A stretch of 64,000 bases of DNA from an uncultured Acetatifactor sp. (GTDB taxonomy: Bacteria; Bacillota; Clostridia; Lachnospirales; Lachnospiraceae), in assembly GCA_910584435.1 (NCBI GenBank), contig CAJUAP010000001.1, positions 10,831-74,830 on the forward strand, in the 5' to 3' direction. Made by a program: the position numbers and the translations under genes. Of this stretch, positions 43,036-52,717 are shown piece by piece. The notes beneath the pieces are model-generated. The model was not told the DNA's origin. It worked only from the letters and a program-made list of their open reading frames with translations, and did not search any database. How positions within the stretch are numbered: position 1 is the stretch's first letter; every line of letters begins with the position of its first letter.

Positions 43036-43875
43036 TTATACACCCAGATAACAATGGAATCCGCCATCCACCGGCAATATTACCCCTGTAACAAAGCTGC
43101 TTCCCTTGGGGCTCACCAGGAACAGAAGCGCACCGATCAAATCCTCCGGGTCTCCATACTTGCCCATGGGGGTACTGTCAATAATCTTCTGGCTTCTGGG
43201 CGTGGGCGTCCCATCAGGATTAAAATGAAGCGCATGATTCTGTGGTGTCTGGAAAAAGCCGGGCGCCAATGCATTAACCCTGATACCGCTCTTGGCAAAA
43301 TAATTGGCGGCCCATTCGGTAAAATTAGAGATTGCGGCTTTGGCGCTGGAATACCCCGGAATCCTGGTCAAAGGGCCGAATGCCCCCATACTGGAAATGT
43401 TGATAATATTGGCGTTTTCTTCCCCTACCATAGCCGCGCCAAATACCTGCGTCGGAAGCAGGGTGCCGTACAGATTCAAATCCAGCTCCTTGCGCAGATT
43501 CTCCATATCCGCGGTGAAAAAGTTCAGCATATTTCCCTGGTCAGAAAATTGATCCTGTGGAATCTCCGCACTTTTCACGGCACCCCCGGCACAATTCACA
43601 AGAATATTGATTCTGCCCCATTTATCCAGAATCTCCTGCTTTGCCGCTTCAAGGCTTTCTCTGTCCAATACATTGGCTGCCACGGAAACAGCCTCTCCGC
43701 CTTCCTCCTCAATAGCCTGAACCACCGGAAACCCATTCTCCGCCTTCCTGCCCAGCACCGCAACCCTGGCGCCGCATTTTGCCAATGCTTTAGAGAACAT
43801 CCCTCCTATGACACCGCTGCCCCCTGTCACGACAGCTACTTCCCCTGTAAGATCAATTTGAAATGGTAATTCCAT
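43036..43875 (-). CDS. SDR family oxidoreductase (D-mannonate/fructuronate reductase-like)
   Basis: A 279-residue short-chain dehydrogenase. It has VAVVTGGSGVIGGMFSKALAKCGARVAVLGR (TGxxxGxG cofactor site), NILVNCAGG, a catalytic Ser in NIISSMGAF, YSSAKAAISNF (YxxxK) and RVNALAPGFFQTPQN. The loop HFNPDGTPTPRSQKIIDSTPMGKYGDPEDL resembles SDRs that reduce fructuronate to mannonate, so a uronate role is plausible, but substrate is inference and no uxuA/kdgK neighbours are present. The ATG at 43875 has AGGAGGAAAAAG at good spacing. It is cytoplasmic and monocistronic by spacing. Confidence 0.88.
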   Translation of the reverse strand: MELPFQIDLTGEVAVVTGGSGVIGGMFSKALAKCGARVAVLGRKAENGFPVVQAIEEEGGEAVSVAANVLDRESLEAAKQEILDKWGRINILVNCAGGAVKSAEIPQDQFSDQGNMLNFFTADMENLRKELDLNLYGTLLPTQVFGAAMVGEENANIINISSMGAFGPLTRIPGYSSAKAAISNFTEWAANYFAKSGIRVNALAPGFFQTPQNHALHFNPDGTPTPRSQKIIDSTPMGKYGDPEDLIGALLFLVSPKGSSFVTGVILPVDGGFHCYLGV

Positions 43876-44007
43876 ACTTTTTCCTCCTAATTTAGTTCCG
43901 CAGTGCGCTTTAGCGCACTTTTCCCCTCCCAAGCCCCCTGAATTTGGAAGGATTTTCTGCCAACTCTATTTTACCGATATTTTATTGATTTGGCAATGAC
44001 TACTTTT

Positions 44008-47000
44008 TCAACACTGCTGAATCTGCCGCAGAATGTTAGGGTCCTTTATCTTTGTATCCTCCGCAAACAATAGAATCTTCGACATAATCTCCGCCGTCTT
44101 GGGATCATCATCCACAAACGGCAGGAAAATGCGGCCCCTGTGCTGCGAGTGGACCGGGATAACAAACAACATGGCGTTTCCTGCCTGATGTACCACACCA
44201 CTCCCAAGATGCACCGTATACTGCCCTAATTTTCCGTCTATAATAGCATGATTGCCTTCCAGACGGACATTTTTCGTCTGGAACAGGTTCAGATTACATT
44301 CCACGATTGCCCTCCGCATCTCAATGGTGGAATGGCTCGTCTCCGGGTCCACACCGCCTGCATGGGCGACACTGACTGCCAGATCCACATCCCGCATTAC
44401 CTCACTGTATATAATGTCCGGAACATCCTTTATCTTCATTAACTTTCCTGTCTTACGTTCCGAAAATACCACATACTCCAATGTGGGCGCTTCCACATCG
44501 CTGGGTGAAAACCAATCTGCCATGGCATAGATATAGGCCACAATATTCTCTTTATAATAAATTTTCTGCAGACCATCCTCATAATCCGCCACCCAGCGGC
44601 GGCTTCTCAAGGCCCCCACGGTCTTCTGGGGCTGAATCTGATTGCCGGAAAACAGCCTGGATTCCTCTTTGTCCAATTCCTCCTCCAGCTTCACATAGAG
44701 CTCCCTGAAAACCTGTTTAAAGGGCTGCTTTCTCTGCTTTTCAAACAATAATTTCTGGTATTCATGCCAATGCCCGCTCTGATACAGGTCAAAGGGATGT
44801 GCAATGAAAACGGTATCCTCCGGCATTGCCCTGCAAACTTTTCCGGAGAAATCCTCTATCCCGTTTTCCGTGAGGAAGCCTAAGACTTCAGCCTCCCCGT
44901 CTGCCTTCACCAAAAGCGGCTCTATGATGGGCTTTGTAATCGGATTCTTCTGCAGTTCCAGCAATTCCCAGACTTCAAAGGAGGTTCTGTCCTCCATTGC
45001 CTGCTCCATCATCTGCTTTGTCCTGCTGTACTGCTCCTTCAATGCCTTGGCAGTCTGCTGGAACTTCAGCACCTTTTCCTCTTTTTTATGCTTTGCCGGA
45101 ACGGACTTGAGCAGCTTGCCGTCCTTCCTGCATTGGAGCGAAGCTTTTCCGTTCTCGTCCACAGATACCATCAATTCAACTTCCTCTGCCCCGTCTATCC
45201 TCTGCCAGTCGAAATATTCCCCGGTCTCTTCCGTCAATTTTCCTTCCATGCGGAGCATAAGACGCGTCACATCCGTAAATCCGGCATTTACGCTCAGATT
45301 GCGGAGTGCAATCTCTGCCGCCCGGCCCTCGCTCGCCCGACGCTGGGCGCCGAACTGCCTGCTCTCTTTTTTATATTTCTGGATAAACTGATAGCGGTCC
45401 AGCAGCTCCGCTTCTTTTTCTTTCTTTGTTGCGGGAAGCGGCAGCAGTCCGATGCTCATGAGAAGATCCTTGTTTCGTTTTGCCTCGATTTCCGCCATTA
45501 AGGCTTCCTTGTCCACATTTCCAAGGGCTGCATCCGCATATTTCCTCGCCCTGCCGTGGGCAGTTCCTGTGGCCGAATATTTGGCCGCATCGTAGAGCAG
45601 CTTGAAATTTTTCTCACCAAGCTTCTCATAGGCTTCAAAAAACCAGTGGATATCAAAGGCACCGTCTCTCAATTCCTCCGGCGAAAGGGGCGTATATTTT
45701 GCAATCATGGAACTTACCTGCTCGTCAAAATCCTCGCTGGTATGGGCCATAAAATAATAACAGGTACTTGCAAAACCGGGCAGTTTCAGATATTCCTCCA
45801 TCAAAGGTATCCACTGCTGGGCATACATGGCAAGCTCCACAAGCCGTTTCTTCGTGATATCCGTTCCTTTCAGCGCCTTTTTCAAATCTTCCGCCGTTTC
45901 TTCCGGCCCCGGTCTGGACACCTTCAGCAGATGGCTTAACACTGTTTTCCTCTTCGCAGACGCCGCATAATAGCCGTGTCCCCGCTGCAGCGGATCTTTG
46001 CCGAGCGCCGTCAGAATCTGAATCATGTAATCAATCCCGTAAATCACATGGATATTTTCCATATCTTCCGAGAAAGGCGTCGGCTGTTCTCCGCGCTTTA
46101 ATTCCACCTTTAGAACCACCGGAATGATTTCCCTGTATAGCTCATGGGCAAAGGCCATTTCCGGCGTCTCCTCTTCCGCGACGTCAAAACGGTATTTTCC
46201 CTCCACGGGCTGTATCGCATCCTCGCCCAAGAAGGTATTCAGCACCCATTCGGCTCTCCAGGAAGACACCATTTCCTTCTGTTCCATCAAACTCACAGGC
46301 CCCAACAGATTTCCTAAGCCGCAGAAAGAGAACACTGCCTTGTAAAACAAATCCTTATCCCAGATGCCCCGCACATAACACTGTACATAGTCCGAAAGCC
46401 TCGTATACGAAACCCAATTGTTGTAATTGGGTTTCGTATGTCTGCTTGGGTCAAAATTTCCCTTAGGCCCCAAAGAAAGCTGCTGCCGGAACCGCTGTGC
46501 AAAGGAATTCTCCCATTCCTGCCCCGCTGCTCCGGATGACCACTCACGCATTTCCGCAAACACCGGCAGCCCCGCAGCATATCTTGTATCAAGTTTACTT
46601 GTATCTATTTTAGCCCCATACTTTGTGGAAAGCAGCTTTGTAATTGCACATATCCCCACATGCGCCCGGAAGGAGTGAGGAACATATTGGTCAAACAAAA
46701 CAGTCACCACAGTTCTCAGCTGCTCCCAGCAGGAAAACGCAGTGCCCAAATCAGAAAAAGTACATTGAAATACCTCCTGGTAAATTCCGCTGTTCTGTTC
46801 GTAATCAGCTCTGCCCTGGCAGCACTGGCAGTAAAGCTCTATTTCCAGCATAAATTGGGGTGTATTGATTTCCGCTTCATAAAATGCTTCCCATAACTCC
46901 CGGAAAGGATATAAGTCCAGGGGCTGTTCTTCCTTGTCATGGCTGCGCCAGCGGCATTGTTCCAGTTTACTTCCAAGCAGAAGCTCTTCCCCCCATGCCG

Positions 47001-49116
47001 TGGCATAAAAACGCTCGCGGTTTTCCACAATCAGCCTGTCCAGTTCCTGCAGAACATGAATATAAGCCTTTTCTCCGTGAACGAAAATCTTCTCTGCTTC
47101 GCTCTCGTCCACATGAAGCTCCGGCAGAACCCATTCCTTCTTCACATCATACAGTCCAAATCCCGGCGTATTCAGAATGTCCTCGGCTTCGCTCTTTGCT
47201 CCCAGCAATTCCTTCAAAAGCACCTGTTCTTTCCCTGTGGGATTTGCAAAAGCCTGCAGCTGCGGCAGAATACTCTCGAAAATCTTCTTGTCATCCTTTT
47301 TTAGCTGCAGGGCAAGGTCAAGGGCGCCCATATGGCACTCTTCGGATTTCTCCGCCAGCAGTCTCCTGATACATGCTGCCAGATGTGCATTGTCCTGTTT
47401 CCGCAGCAGGGCAAGGGTCTGTGTACGGCCCTTTTTATATTTCAGATTCTGTTCTATTTCTATGTAATCTTCTGCCGAAAGCTCCATATCCTCCGCCAGC
47501 TTATATGCCGCCTGATTGGTGAATTCCTCCCCGTTGTGCAGAAGTTCAAAGAGAACCTTTTTGCGTGTTACGGTTTTGGGGCGGTAGAGCAGCACCCTTG
47601 CAGCCTCAGACCTGAGTGTATTATAGGACTGTCCCTGCCCGATCAGAGGAATCATTTCGGCCGCCTCGTCCAAAATTGCATCCTCCTGCAGCATCCATGC
47701 AATCAGGCACATGCGCACTGCAATATCCGACTGACTTACGGATACTTCATGCCATGGGAAAATACAGGGGGACAGCTTCAGCCCTTTCTTGGGAATCCGC
47801 TCCATCATCCCCTTTAAAACAGCATAGATTTTGGCCGCTTCCTCGCGGTTCTGGAACAATTCTTCTGCCGCCATGGGTTTCGGCCTTCTCACTTTTTCAT
47901 CCCGGACATTGAATCCGATGAAGGTACTGTTCCCGTCTCTCAGCAAATCAGTAAAATACGAATTCACTGAAGCCATAAATCCCGGCATAAAACATGCCGC
48001 AAGCTCCATATCTTCCGGATAGGCAAGAAGCACCTCCTTTGCCGCCTTCATCTGCATTTTCTTATTCTGCAGGGACAGGTTAAAATAGGAAGCTGTCATT
48101 TTCTGCTGCTTTGTACCGCTTTGAATCAGCATAAGAACCCGCTTCACGGCGTCCTCCGCATCATAAAATCCTTTTGCCCAGAGGGCACAGCTGATTGCAA
48201 CGGCATCATTTGCGGCAAGCTGTTCTTCTGCAAACGCTTCATCGCGCAGACACTGACCCATCATGCGCAGAAGCTTCTCGCTGACCCGCTCCACACTGTT
48301 CTCATTAAAAATGCCAATCCATGTACTGACTGCCCGCTTCACAGAAGAATAACGAATCAGGTCGTTTTCCTCAATGACCGAAAATAAATGAAGAAATGCC
48401 TCCGGACGTCCGGCATCCATGGCCTCACAGACCGCCTGCCTTGCACCCTCCTGAAGCCTTGCAGCAAGAAGGAACTTGCCGAGATCCTCATAAAGCTCTC
48501 TGCTTTTTGACTTAACAATGCCAAGGATAAGCTCATGGCTCATCATGATGGTATTGTTCTCGCCATAGAGAATATCCTTTACTGCCTGAATGGTTCTCTC
48601 ATCACCGCGGTCAATCTGTGCCGCCAATATTTCCGAATAGTCAAAATATTCATTGCGGGCATGGTCCATTATCTTCGGCGCCACATTTCCGGTCAGAATA
48701 TCCACAAGATCACCGCCGTAAAAGTCTAATTTTGCATATGTCCGCAGCAGTCGAATGCTCTGCTCCACAAAAGGCTCATACCTGACAGAACGCAGACTCC
48801 GGCGGAACCACCCTGCCGTCATCTGATAACAGTTCATCTCATCCAGCGCATAATAGAAATCCGTCTGCTGTGACTCCCTCACGCAGACATCCACCAAATC
48901 CTGAAACTGATTTCGATATAAATCGCTCAGTGTCCAATAGGTTCCGCTTTGAAGAAGCTGCCGCATCTCGCCGCATACATCCATTGGCACCGTATAGCCG
49001 TAAATATCCGGAAGCATCTTTTTCTCGCGCTTGGAGAGCTGCTTTCCCTTTTTCGCCATACTTGTAACCAATTTATCCGTTAATTTTCTCCTGGTCTCAT
49101 ACGTAAATTCTGCCAT
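44008..49116 (-). CDS. Giant DUF4132-like (MolR/YehI-related) protein
   Basis: About 1702 residues from MAEFTYETRRKLTDK. The long helical, HEAT-like body has no signal peptide or membrane segment. The C-terminal ~220 residues (KQPFKQVFRELYVKL, IQPQKTVGALRSRRWVADYEDGLQKIYY, VSVAHAGGVDPETSHSTIEMRRAIVE, IDGKLGQYTVHLGSGVVHQ) match my recollection of the DUF4132/YehI family, whose biochemical function is unknown. The frame stays open upstream to a TTG at 49302, but that region encodes a KRNWN repeat from 15-bp tandem repeats and has no good ribosome site. The same repeat is non-coding upstream of the gene at 63912, so I prefer the ATG at 49116; the start is uncertain. It follows a 139-residue partner gene. 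Confidence 0.8.
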   Translation of the reverse strand: MAEFTYETRRKLTDKLVTSMAKKGKQLSKREKKMLPDIYGYTVPMDVCGEMRQLLQSGTYWTLSDLYRNQFQDLVDVCVRESQQTDFYYALDEMNCYQMTAGWFRRSLRSVRYEPFVEQSIRLLRTYAKLDFYGGDLVDILTGNVAPKIMDHARNEYFDYSEILAAQIDRGDERTIQAVKDILYGENNTIMMSHELILGIVKSKSRELYEDLGKFLLAARLQEGARQAVCEAMDAGRPEAFLHLFSVIEENDLIRYSSVKRAVSTWIGIFNENSVERVSEKLLRMMGQCLRDEAFAEEQLAANDAVAISCALWAKGFYDAEDAVKRVLMLIQSGTKQQKMTASYFNLSLQNKKMQMKAAKEVLLAYPEDMELAACFMPGFMASVNSYFTDLLRDGNSTFIGFNVRDEKVRRPKPMAAEELFQNREEAAKIYAVLKGMMERIPKKGLKLSPCIFPWHEVSVSQSDIAVRMCLIAWMLQEDAILDEAAEMIPLIGQGQSYNTLRSEAARVLLYRPKTVTRKKVLFELLHNGEEFTNQAAYKLAEDMELSAEDYIEIEQNLKYKKGRTQTLALLRKQDNAHLAACIRRLLAEKSEECHMGALDLALQLKKDDKKIFESILPQLQAFANPTGKEQVLLKELLGAKSEAEDILNTPGFGLYDVKKEWVLPELHVDESEAEKIFVHGEKAYIHVLQELDRLIVENRERFYATAWGEELLLGSKLEQCRWRSHDKEEQPLDLYPFRELWEAFYEAEINTPQFMLEIELYCQCCQGRADYEQNSGIYQEVFQCTFSDLGTAFSCWEQLRTVVTVLFDQYVPHSFRAHVGICAITKLLSTKYGAKIDTSKLDTRYAAGLPVFAEMREWSSGAAGQEWENSFAQRFRQQLSLGPKGNFDPSRHTKPNYNNWVSYTRLSDYVQCYVRGIWDKDLFYKAVFSFCGLGNLLGPVSLMEQKEMVSSWRAEWVLNTFLGEDAIQPVEGKYRFDVAEEETPEMAFAHELYREIIPVVLKVELKRGEQPTPFSEDMENIHVIYGIDYMIQILTALGKDPLQRGHGYYAASAKRKTVLSHLLKVSRPGPEETAEDLKKALKGTDITKKRLVELAMYAQQWIPLMEEYLKLPGFASTCYYFMAHTSEDFDEQVSSMIAKYTPLSPEELRDGAFDIHWFFEAYEKLGEKNFKLLYDAAKYSATGTAHGRARKYADAALGNVDKEALMAEIEAKRNKDLLMSIGLLPLPATKKEKEAELLDRYQFIQKYKKESRQFGAQRRASEGRAAEIALRNLSVNAGFTDVTRLMLRMEGKLTEETGEYFDWQRIDGAEEVELMVSVDENGKASLQCRKDGKLLKSVPAKHKKEEKVLKFQQTAKALKEQYSRTKQMMEQAMEDRTSFEVWELLELQKNPITKPIIEPLLVKADGEAEVLGFLTENGIEDFSGKVCRAMPEDTVFIAHPFDLYQSGHWHEYQKLLFEKQRKQPFKQVFRELYVKLEEELDKEESRLFSGNQIQPQKTVGALRSRRWVADYEDGLQKIYYKENIVAYIYAMADWFSPSDVEAPTLEYVVFSERKTGKLMKIKDVPDIIYSEVMRDVDLAVSVAHAGGVDPETSHSTIEMRRAIVECNLNLFQTKNVRLEGNHAIIDGKLGQYTVHLGSGVVHQAGNAMLFVIPVHSQHRGRIFLPFVDDDPKTAEIMSKILLFAEDTKIKDPNILRQIQQC

Positions 49117-49125
49117 ATTGTTTTT

Positions 49126-49206
49126 ATTCCCGTCCCTTTTATTCCGGTTCCGTTTATTCCAGTTCCTTTTATTCCAGTTCCTTTTATTCCAGTTCCGTCC
49201 CTTCTC
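49126..49206 (-). repeat. 15-bp tandem repeats before the DUF4132-like gene
   Basis: About five units of GGAACTGGAATAAAA (minus strand), ending ten bases before the ATG at 49116. Each unit carries an AAGGAA/GGAA ribosome-site-like block. Sequence is shared with the 20-bp units at 63920-64000. Confidence 0.85.
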
Positions 49207-49308
49207 TTCAGTGCCCTCATAGGGGAGGATTTTCATCCGCATAGGACGCGGCTGTAAATCCTCCCGGGCACTTCCGTTCCGGGACTGTTTTTGTGTCCTC
49301 AAAATAGT

Positions 49309-49728
49309 TTACCAGCCGGAAAGCATGGTAAGCCGTATAAATGTAAATATCATATCGTCCGTCCAGGGAATCATATCAGAAAGTGCAGCCAATTCCTGTT
49401 CTCCTGCAAAGACACGATATATTCCGTCCTCAAAACACTGAAGCGTATTTTCTATTGCCTGATCTTCCTTCGCATCCGCACCGCCCCTCAGCCCGGAAGT
49501 TATTTTGCCCCGCTGTGCCTGTTGCGCAATTTCCTCTTTGGTCAGATAGGACAGAAGCTGCCCTTCATCCTTTCTTGCATTGTACTGCTTTACGCCAAGC
49601 CTGGTCAGGCCGATGAGAAGTTCCCGAACCGTTTGGGGCTTTGTGTCAAGTTCAAAGGGTATGGGCTGTAAGTCAGCGCCTTTTTGTTTCCCAAGTTTTT
49701 TCATTCTCACATAGATTGTAAATGACAT
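49309..49728 (-). CDS. Unknown small partner of the DUF4132-like gene
   Basis: A 139-residue soluble protein without signal peptide. The start MSFTIYVRMKKLGKQKG is followed by LQPIPFELDTKPQTVRELLIGLTRLGV, a strand-strand-helix pattern that could be a beta-grasp-like fold (speculative). The middle is charged, and the end (DGIYRVFAGEQELAALSDMIPWTDDMIFTFIRLTMLSGW) is hydrophobic. The ATG at 49728 follows AAAGGAGAAGCC. It lies just upstream of the DUF4132-like gene on the same strand, implying a shared complex or pathway. No family was recognised with confidence. Confidence 0.75.
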   Translation of the reverse strand: MSFTIYVRMKKLGKQKGADLQPIPFELDTKPQTVRELLIGLTRLGVKQYNARKDEGQLLSYLTKEEIAQQAQRGKITSGLRGGADAKEDQAIENTLQCFEDGIYRVFAGEQELAALSDMIPWTDDMIFTFIRLTMLSGW

Positions 49729-49776
49729 TGGCTTCTCCTTTCGTATCAATTTTTTCCTTATCAGCATTTTTCTTTA

Positions 49777-50619
49777 TCAGTATTTTTCCTTCTCCCCATT
49801 AACCAATGCCCTGTTCACAGGCTCAAAATATTGATTCAGGTATGCACCGATCATAATAATATACATACAGAAATACAGCCACAACAGTACAATGATAATA
49901 ACCGCCAGACTGCCATAGATACCATAGGAATTGCCATATGTCACATAGCTTGAAAATCCCCATGAAAATATACTCCAGACCACCGCGGCAAAGACCGCAC
50001 CGGGAATCTGTTCTTTGAAATTCAGTTTCTTGTCAGGAACATAGGTATAGAGTACAGCAAACAATATTGACAGCAGCGCCCACACCAGGAGAAACCTGAA
50101 ATTCATAGCAAATGAAACCAGCTGCCGAAGCCGGGGAACACGATATAGTATTAATGTCACAAGCTGATCACCAAATACCATCACAAACAGAGAAAGAATC
50201 ACTACAATTAACATCACTATGGTGTAAAAAGAAGCAATTACACGTACCACAAGAAAATTTCTCTGCTCATCTACGTCATTGACCGCATTCAGCCCCCTCA
50301 TGAGCGCCATGACCCCCTTAGATGCCGACCAAAGCGTAGCAATGATTGCTATGGAGAGAATTCCGGCAGATTTATCGTAAATGTCCCCAATCAGGCTTTC
50401 TGCCACGGGCGCTACCATATCAGGCAGCACTTCCGTCACGGCTTCCACCAGATTCTCTTCCGTCAACGGCGTATATGGAATTATAGTACATATCATTATC
50501 AGTAAGGGCACTATGGAAAGAAAAAAGAAGAATGCCGTACTGGCAGCAAAATCATTAATTTTCTTTTTGCTCATCTGCCTGGAAAAATCCATGATAACCG
50601 GTAAGAACTTATGTAACAC
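49777..50619 (-). CDS. YihY/BrkB family membrane protein
   Basis: A 280-residue protein with six hydrophobic segments. Family features include INDFAASTAFFFFLSIVPLLIMICTIIP near the N-terminus, the GVMALMRGLNAVNDV loop, LNFKEQIPGAVFAAVVWSIFSWGFSSYV and YGSLAVIIIVLLWLYFCMYIIMIGAYLNQ. Members were once called ribonuclease BN by error; the function is unknown, possibly transport or envelope related. The likely start is GTG at 50619 with AGGAG upstream. It ends 48 bp before the small partner gene and begins 11 bp after the SpoIID-domain gene, so it may be transcribed with both. Confidence 0.9.
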   Translation of the reverse strand: MLHKFLPVIMDFSRQMSKKKINDFAASTAFFFFLSIVPLLIMICTIIPYTPLTEENLVEAVTEVLPDMVAPVAESLIGDIYDKSAGILSIAIIATLWSASKGVMALMRGLNAVNDVDEQRNFLVVRVIASFYTIVMLIVVILSLFVMVFGDQLVTLILYRVPRLRQLVSFAMNFRFLLVWALLSILFAVLYTYVPDKKLNFKEQIPGAVFAAVVWSIFSWGFSSYVTYGNSYGIYGSLAVIIIVLLWLYFCMYIIMIGAYLNQYFEPVNRALVNGEKEKY

Positions 50620-50630
50620 TTGTGCTGCTC

Positions 50631-52688
50631 CTATTCATATATATTTTCTATGATACAATTTTCATAAAAATACAATAATATCTCTTCTGCGGAATAACCG
50701 GCTTTTGCCATAGCCATGGCGCCATTCTGGCTCATCCCCACACCATGGCCGAATCCGCCTCCGATTAAGGCATATCTTACCACATTTTCCTGCTCCTTAC
50801 CAGCCTTTATGATAAAAAAACCACTGGGAAGTAATGTGGGACATGCAGCCTTGCTCCCGTCCTGCCTTATCACCGGTGCCTTGCCGTCATTTAATACATA
50901 TCGGATATTATGCTCGGATATGACTTTTATCTTCTGAGATTCTGTTTCTATCACAAGTTCATCCGCCACACCGCCGCTCCCCCGGCTGTCAATATAAATA
51001 TCCGTGATATCATCCAGGTGATGGATTTCCTCACTGACATACTCATCGTCCTTCCAGGTCAATACCAGCTTCTTATTTGCGGCATAACGCTTCTGCAGCA
51101 GCGAAAGCATATGTTCACTGTCCAATTCCTCTACCTCATAACTCCAGCGGTACCATCCTTCTCCGGCCTCAAAATCATCCTCATTTACCGTAGAAATAAA
51201 CGCTTCAAAGATCTTCTCATCTCTGAGCTTTTCTCCGAAATCCGCCCATACATCCACGGCACTGTCTCCGCCGCTTTCACTGTTTCCCTGCGAAGCATTA
51301 CCGGTTCCGCTGCTTCCTTCGTTTCCCTGTATATTTCCTGCAGGTACTGTCTGGTCCCGGATATCTGCCGTCTGCGTTATCTCCGATTCCATGGCAGTCT
51401 TACTGAGAGATTTTGCCCTTAAGTATGTAAGCATAGGGGCAGCCTCCGTCTTCCAGACATTCGCATCACTGCCCACACCACAGGAAGTAGAATAATAGTA
51501 AGTTCCCGCAAGACTTCCTGCACCCGTATACAATAGCTGTCCATAAGTATCTTTGGCAGCAGTTGTGGTACTCTCCTGCTCCAGTATATTGTTGTATACC
51601 TGATATGTAGTGCTGTCATCCACGTGGGCGCCATACTGCGGATAACCGGCATGCTCCATGTGCCCATAGGCATATGTCCTGGCACAAATTGCCTGTGCTT
51701 TCAGCGCCTCCGAAGGATACCTGGAAGGCATCTCACTGGGTACCACACTGTACAGATACTCTTCCAGCAGCACTTCATTAATGACCACGATACCATCCTC
51801 TGTCTTCAAAAGCTCCATCTGCCCCCTGTAGGCAGGTATACCCTGGCTTCGGCTGCAGTTTTTCAGGGCAATTTTACCTGTCAGTACATCGGGAACGATT
51901 CTAATCCTATCTGTCTCAAAATAACTGCTGCTGTCATCTATCGCCAGCTCTTCCCCCGCCGGGTGCCTTTCCTGCTTTTGATTATCATAGGAACCATAGA
52001 TTACCGTATAATCCACATCACAGGAAACAACCGGCTGTTCATGGAAATTCCCCTCATAATCGGAGGCACTGATTAATACACGTATGTACTCCATGGCCTC
52101 TTCTTTCACCATAAGGACACCGCAGATTTCTCCGTTCTCCACACAGAAATCCGTAAAATTATAGCCGAAACGCAAATCCCATACGGTGCACATTTCCAGA
52201 CTGTCGTAAAGCCGATATCCCTTGTAATCTGAGGATAATGGCAATCGGCCATACCCTTCAATTTCCAGCCCTCCGGCATCTGCACTTAGAATTTTCCCGT
52301 TGATTTTATTTAATTTAGGACTGATTCCGATGACACTGCCATCGGACAGTTTCACATCCGCTACCTGCTCCCTTGCGGATGCATCCGGCTGATACAAAAT
52401 TGCATTTCCTTCTTCATCCGCGCCTGCCGCCCCCCAGGGGTACTTCTCGCGCTGCCCGTCCCGGAATATGGTCAGTCCCTCTTCATCCATTTCCATAACC
52501 CACACATTGGTAAATATCTGTACCACCGGAATATGTGGAATGGGAATATCCTCATCGTCCGTATAAAACAGCATCAAGAGCAGCTTGCCAAGCAATAATA
52601 TTATAAGCAATAAAATCCCCAGCAGACAGATAAACGCTTTCAGCTGCATCCTTTGTGTCCTGTTTAATCCCCACTTATTTTGATCCAA
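50631..52688 (-). CDS. SpoIID/LytB domain protein, membrane anchored
   Basis: A 685-residue protein with one N-terminal membrane helix (~18-42, AFICLLGILLLIILLLGKLLLMLFY) and an external body. The SpoIID/LytB domain starts ~295 (VVINEVLLEEYLYSVVPSEMPSRYPSEALKAQAICARTYA) and ends ~680 (GGGFGHGVGMSQNGAMAMAKAGYSAEEILLYFY). It is interrupted by a ~70-residue Gly/Ser/Asn-rich insert (GNIQGNEGSSGTGNASQGN) and is far longer than classical SpoIID. SpoIID proteins are lytic transglycosylases acting on denuded glycan in sporulation; related LytB-type proteins act outside sporulation. The start is TTG with GGGAGCGG upstream. The candidate RNA at 52718-52966 is immediately upstream. Confidence 0.88.
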   Translation of the reverse strand: MDQNKWGLNRTQRMQLKAFICLLGILLLIILLLGKLLLMLFYTDDEDIPIPHIPVVQIFTNVWVMEMDEEGLTIFRDGQREKYPWGAAGADEEGNAILYQPDASAREQVADVKLSDGSVIGISPKLNKINGKILSADAGGLEIEGYGRLPLSSDYKGYRLYDSLEMCTVWDLRFGYNFTDFCVENGEICGVLMVKEEAMEYIRVLISASDYEGNFHEQPVVSCDVDYTVIYGSYDNQKQERHPAGEELAIDDSSSYFETDRIRIVPDVLTGKIALKNCSRSQGIPAYRGQMELLKTEDGIVVINEVLLEEYLYSVVPSEMPSRYPSEALKAQAICARTYAYGHMEHAGYPQYGAHVDDSTTYQVYNNILEQESTTTAAKDTYGQLLYTGAGSLAGTYYYSTSCGVGSDANVWKTEAAPMLTYLRAKSLSKTAMESEITQTADIRDQTVPAGNIQGNEGSSGTGNASQGNSESGGDSAVDVWADFGEKLRDEKIFEAFISTVNEDDFEAGEGWYRWSYEVEELDSEHMLSLLQKRYAANKKLVLTWKDDEYVSEEIHHLDDITDIYIDSRGSGGVADELVIETESQKIKVISEHNIRYVLNDGKAPVIRQDGSKAACPTLLPSGFFIIKAGKEQENVVRYALIGGGFGHGVGMSQNGAMAMAKAGYSAEEILLYFYENCIIENIYE

Positions 52689-52717
52689 TTTTCCGCTCCC
52701 ATTAAATTAATTTCATC

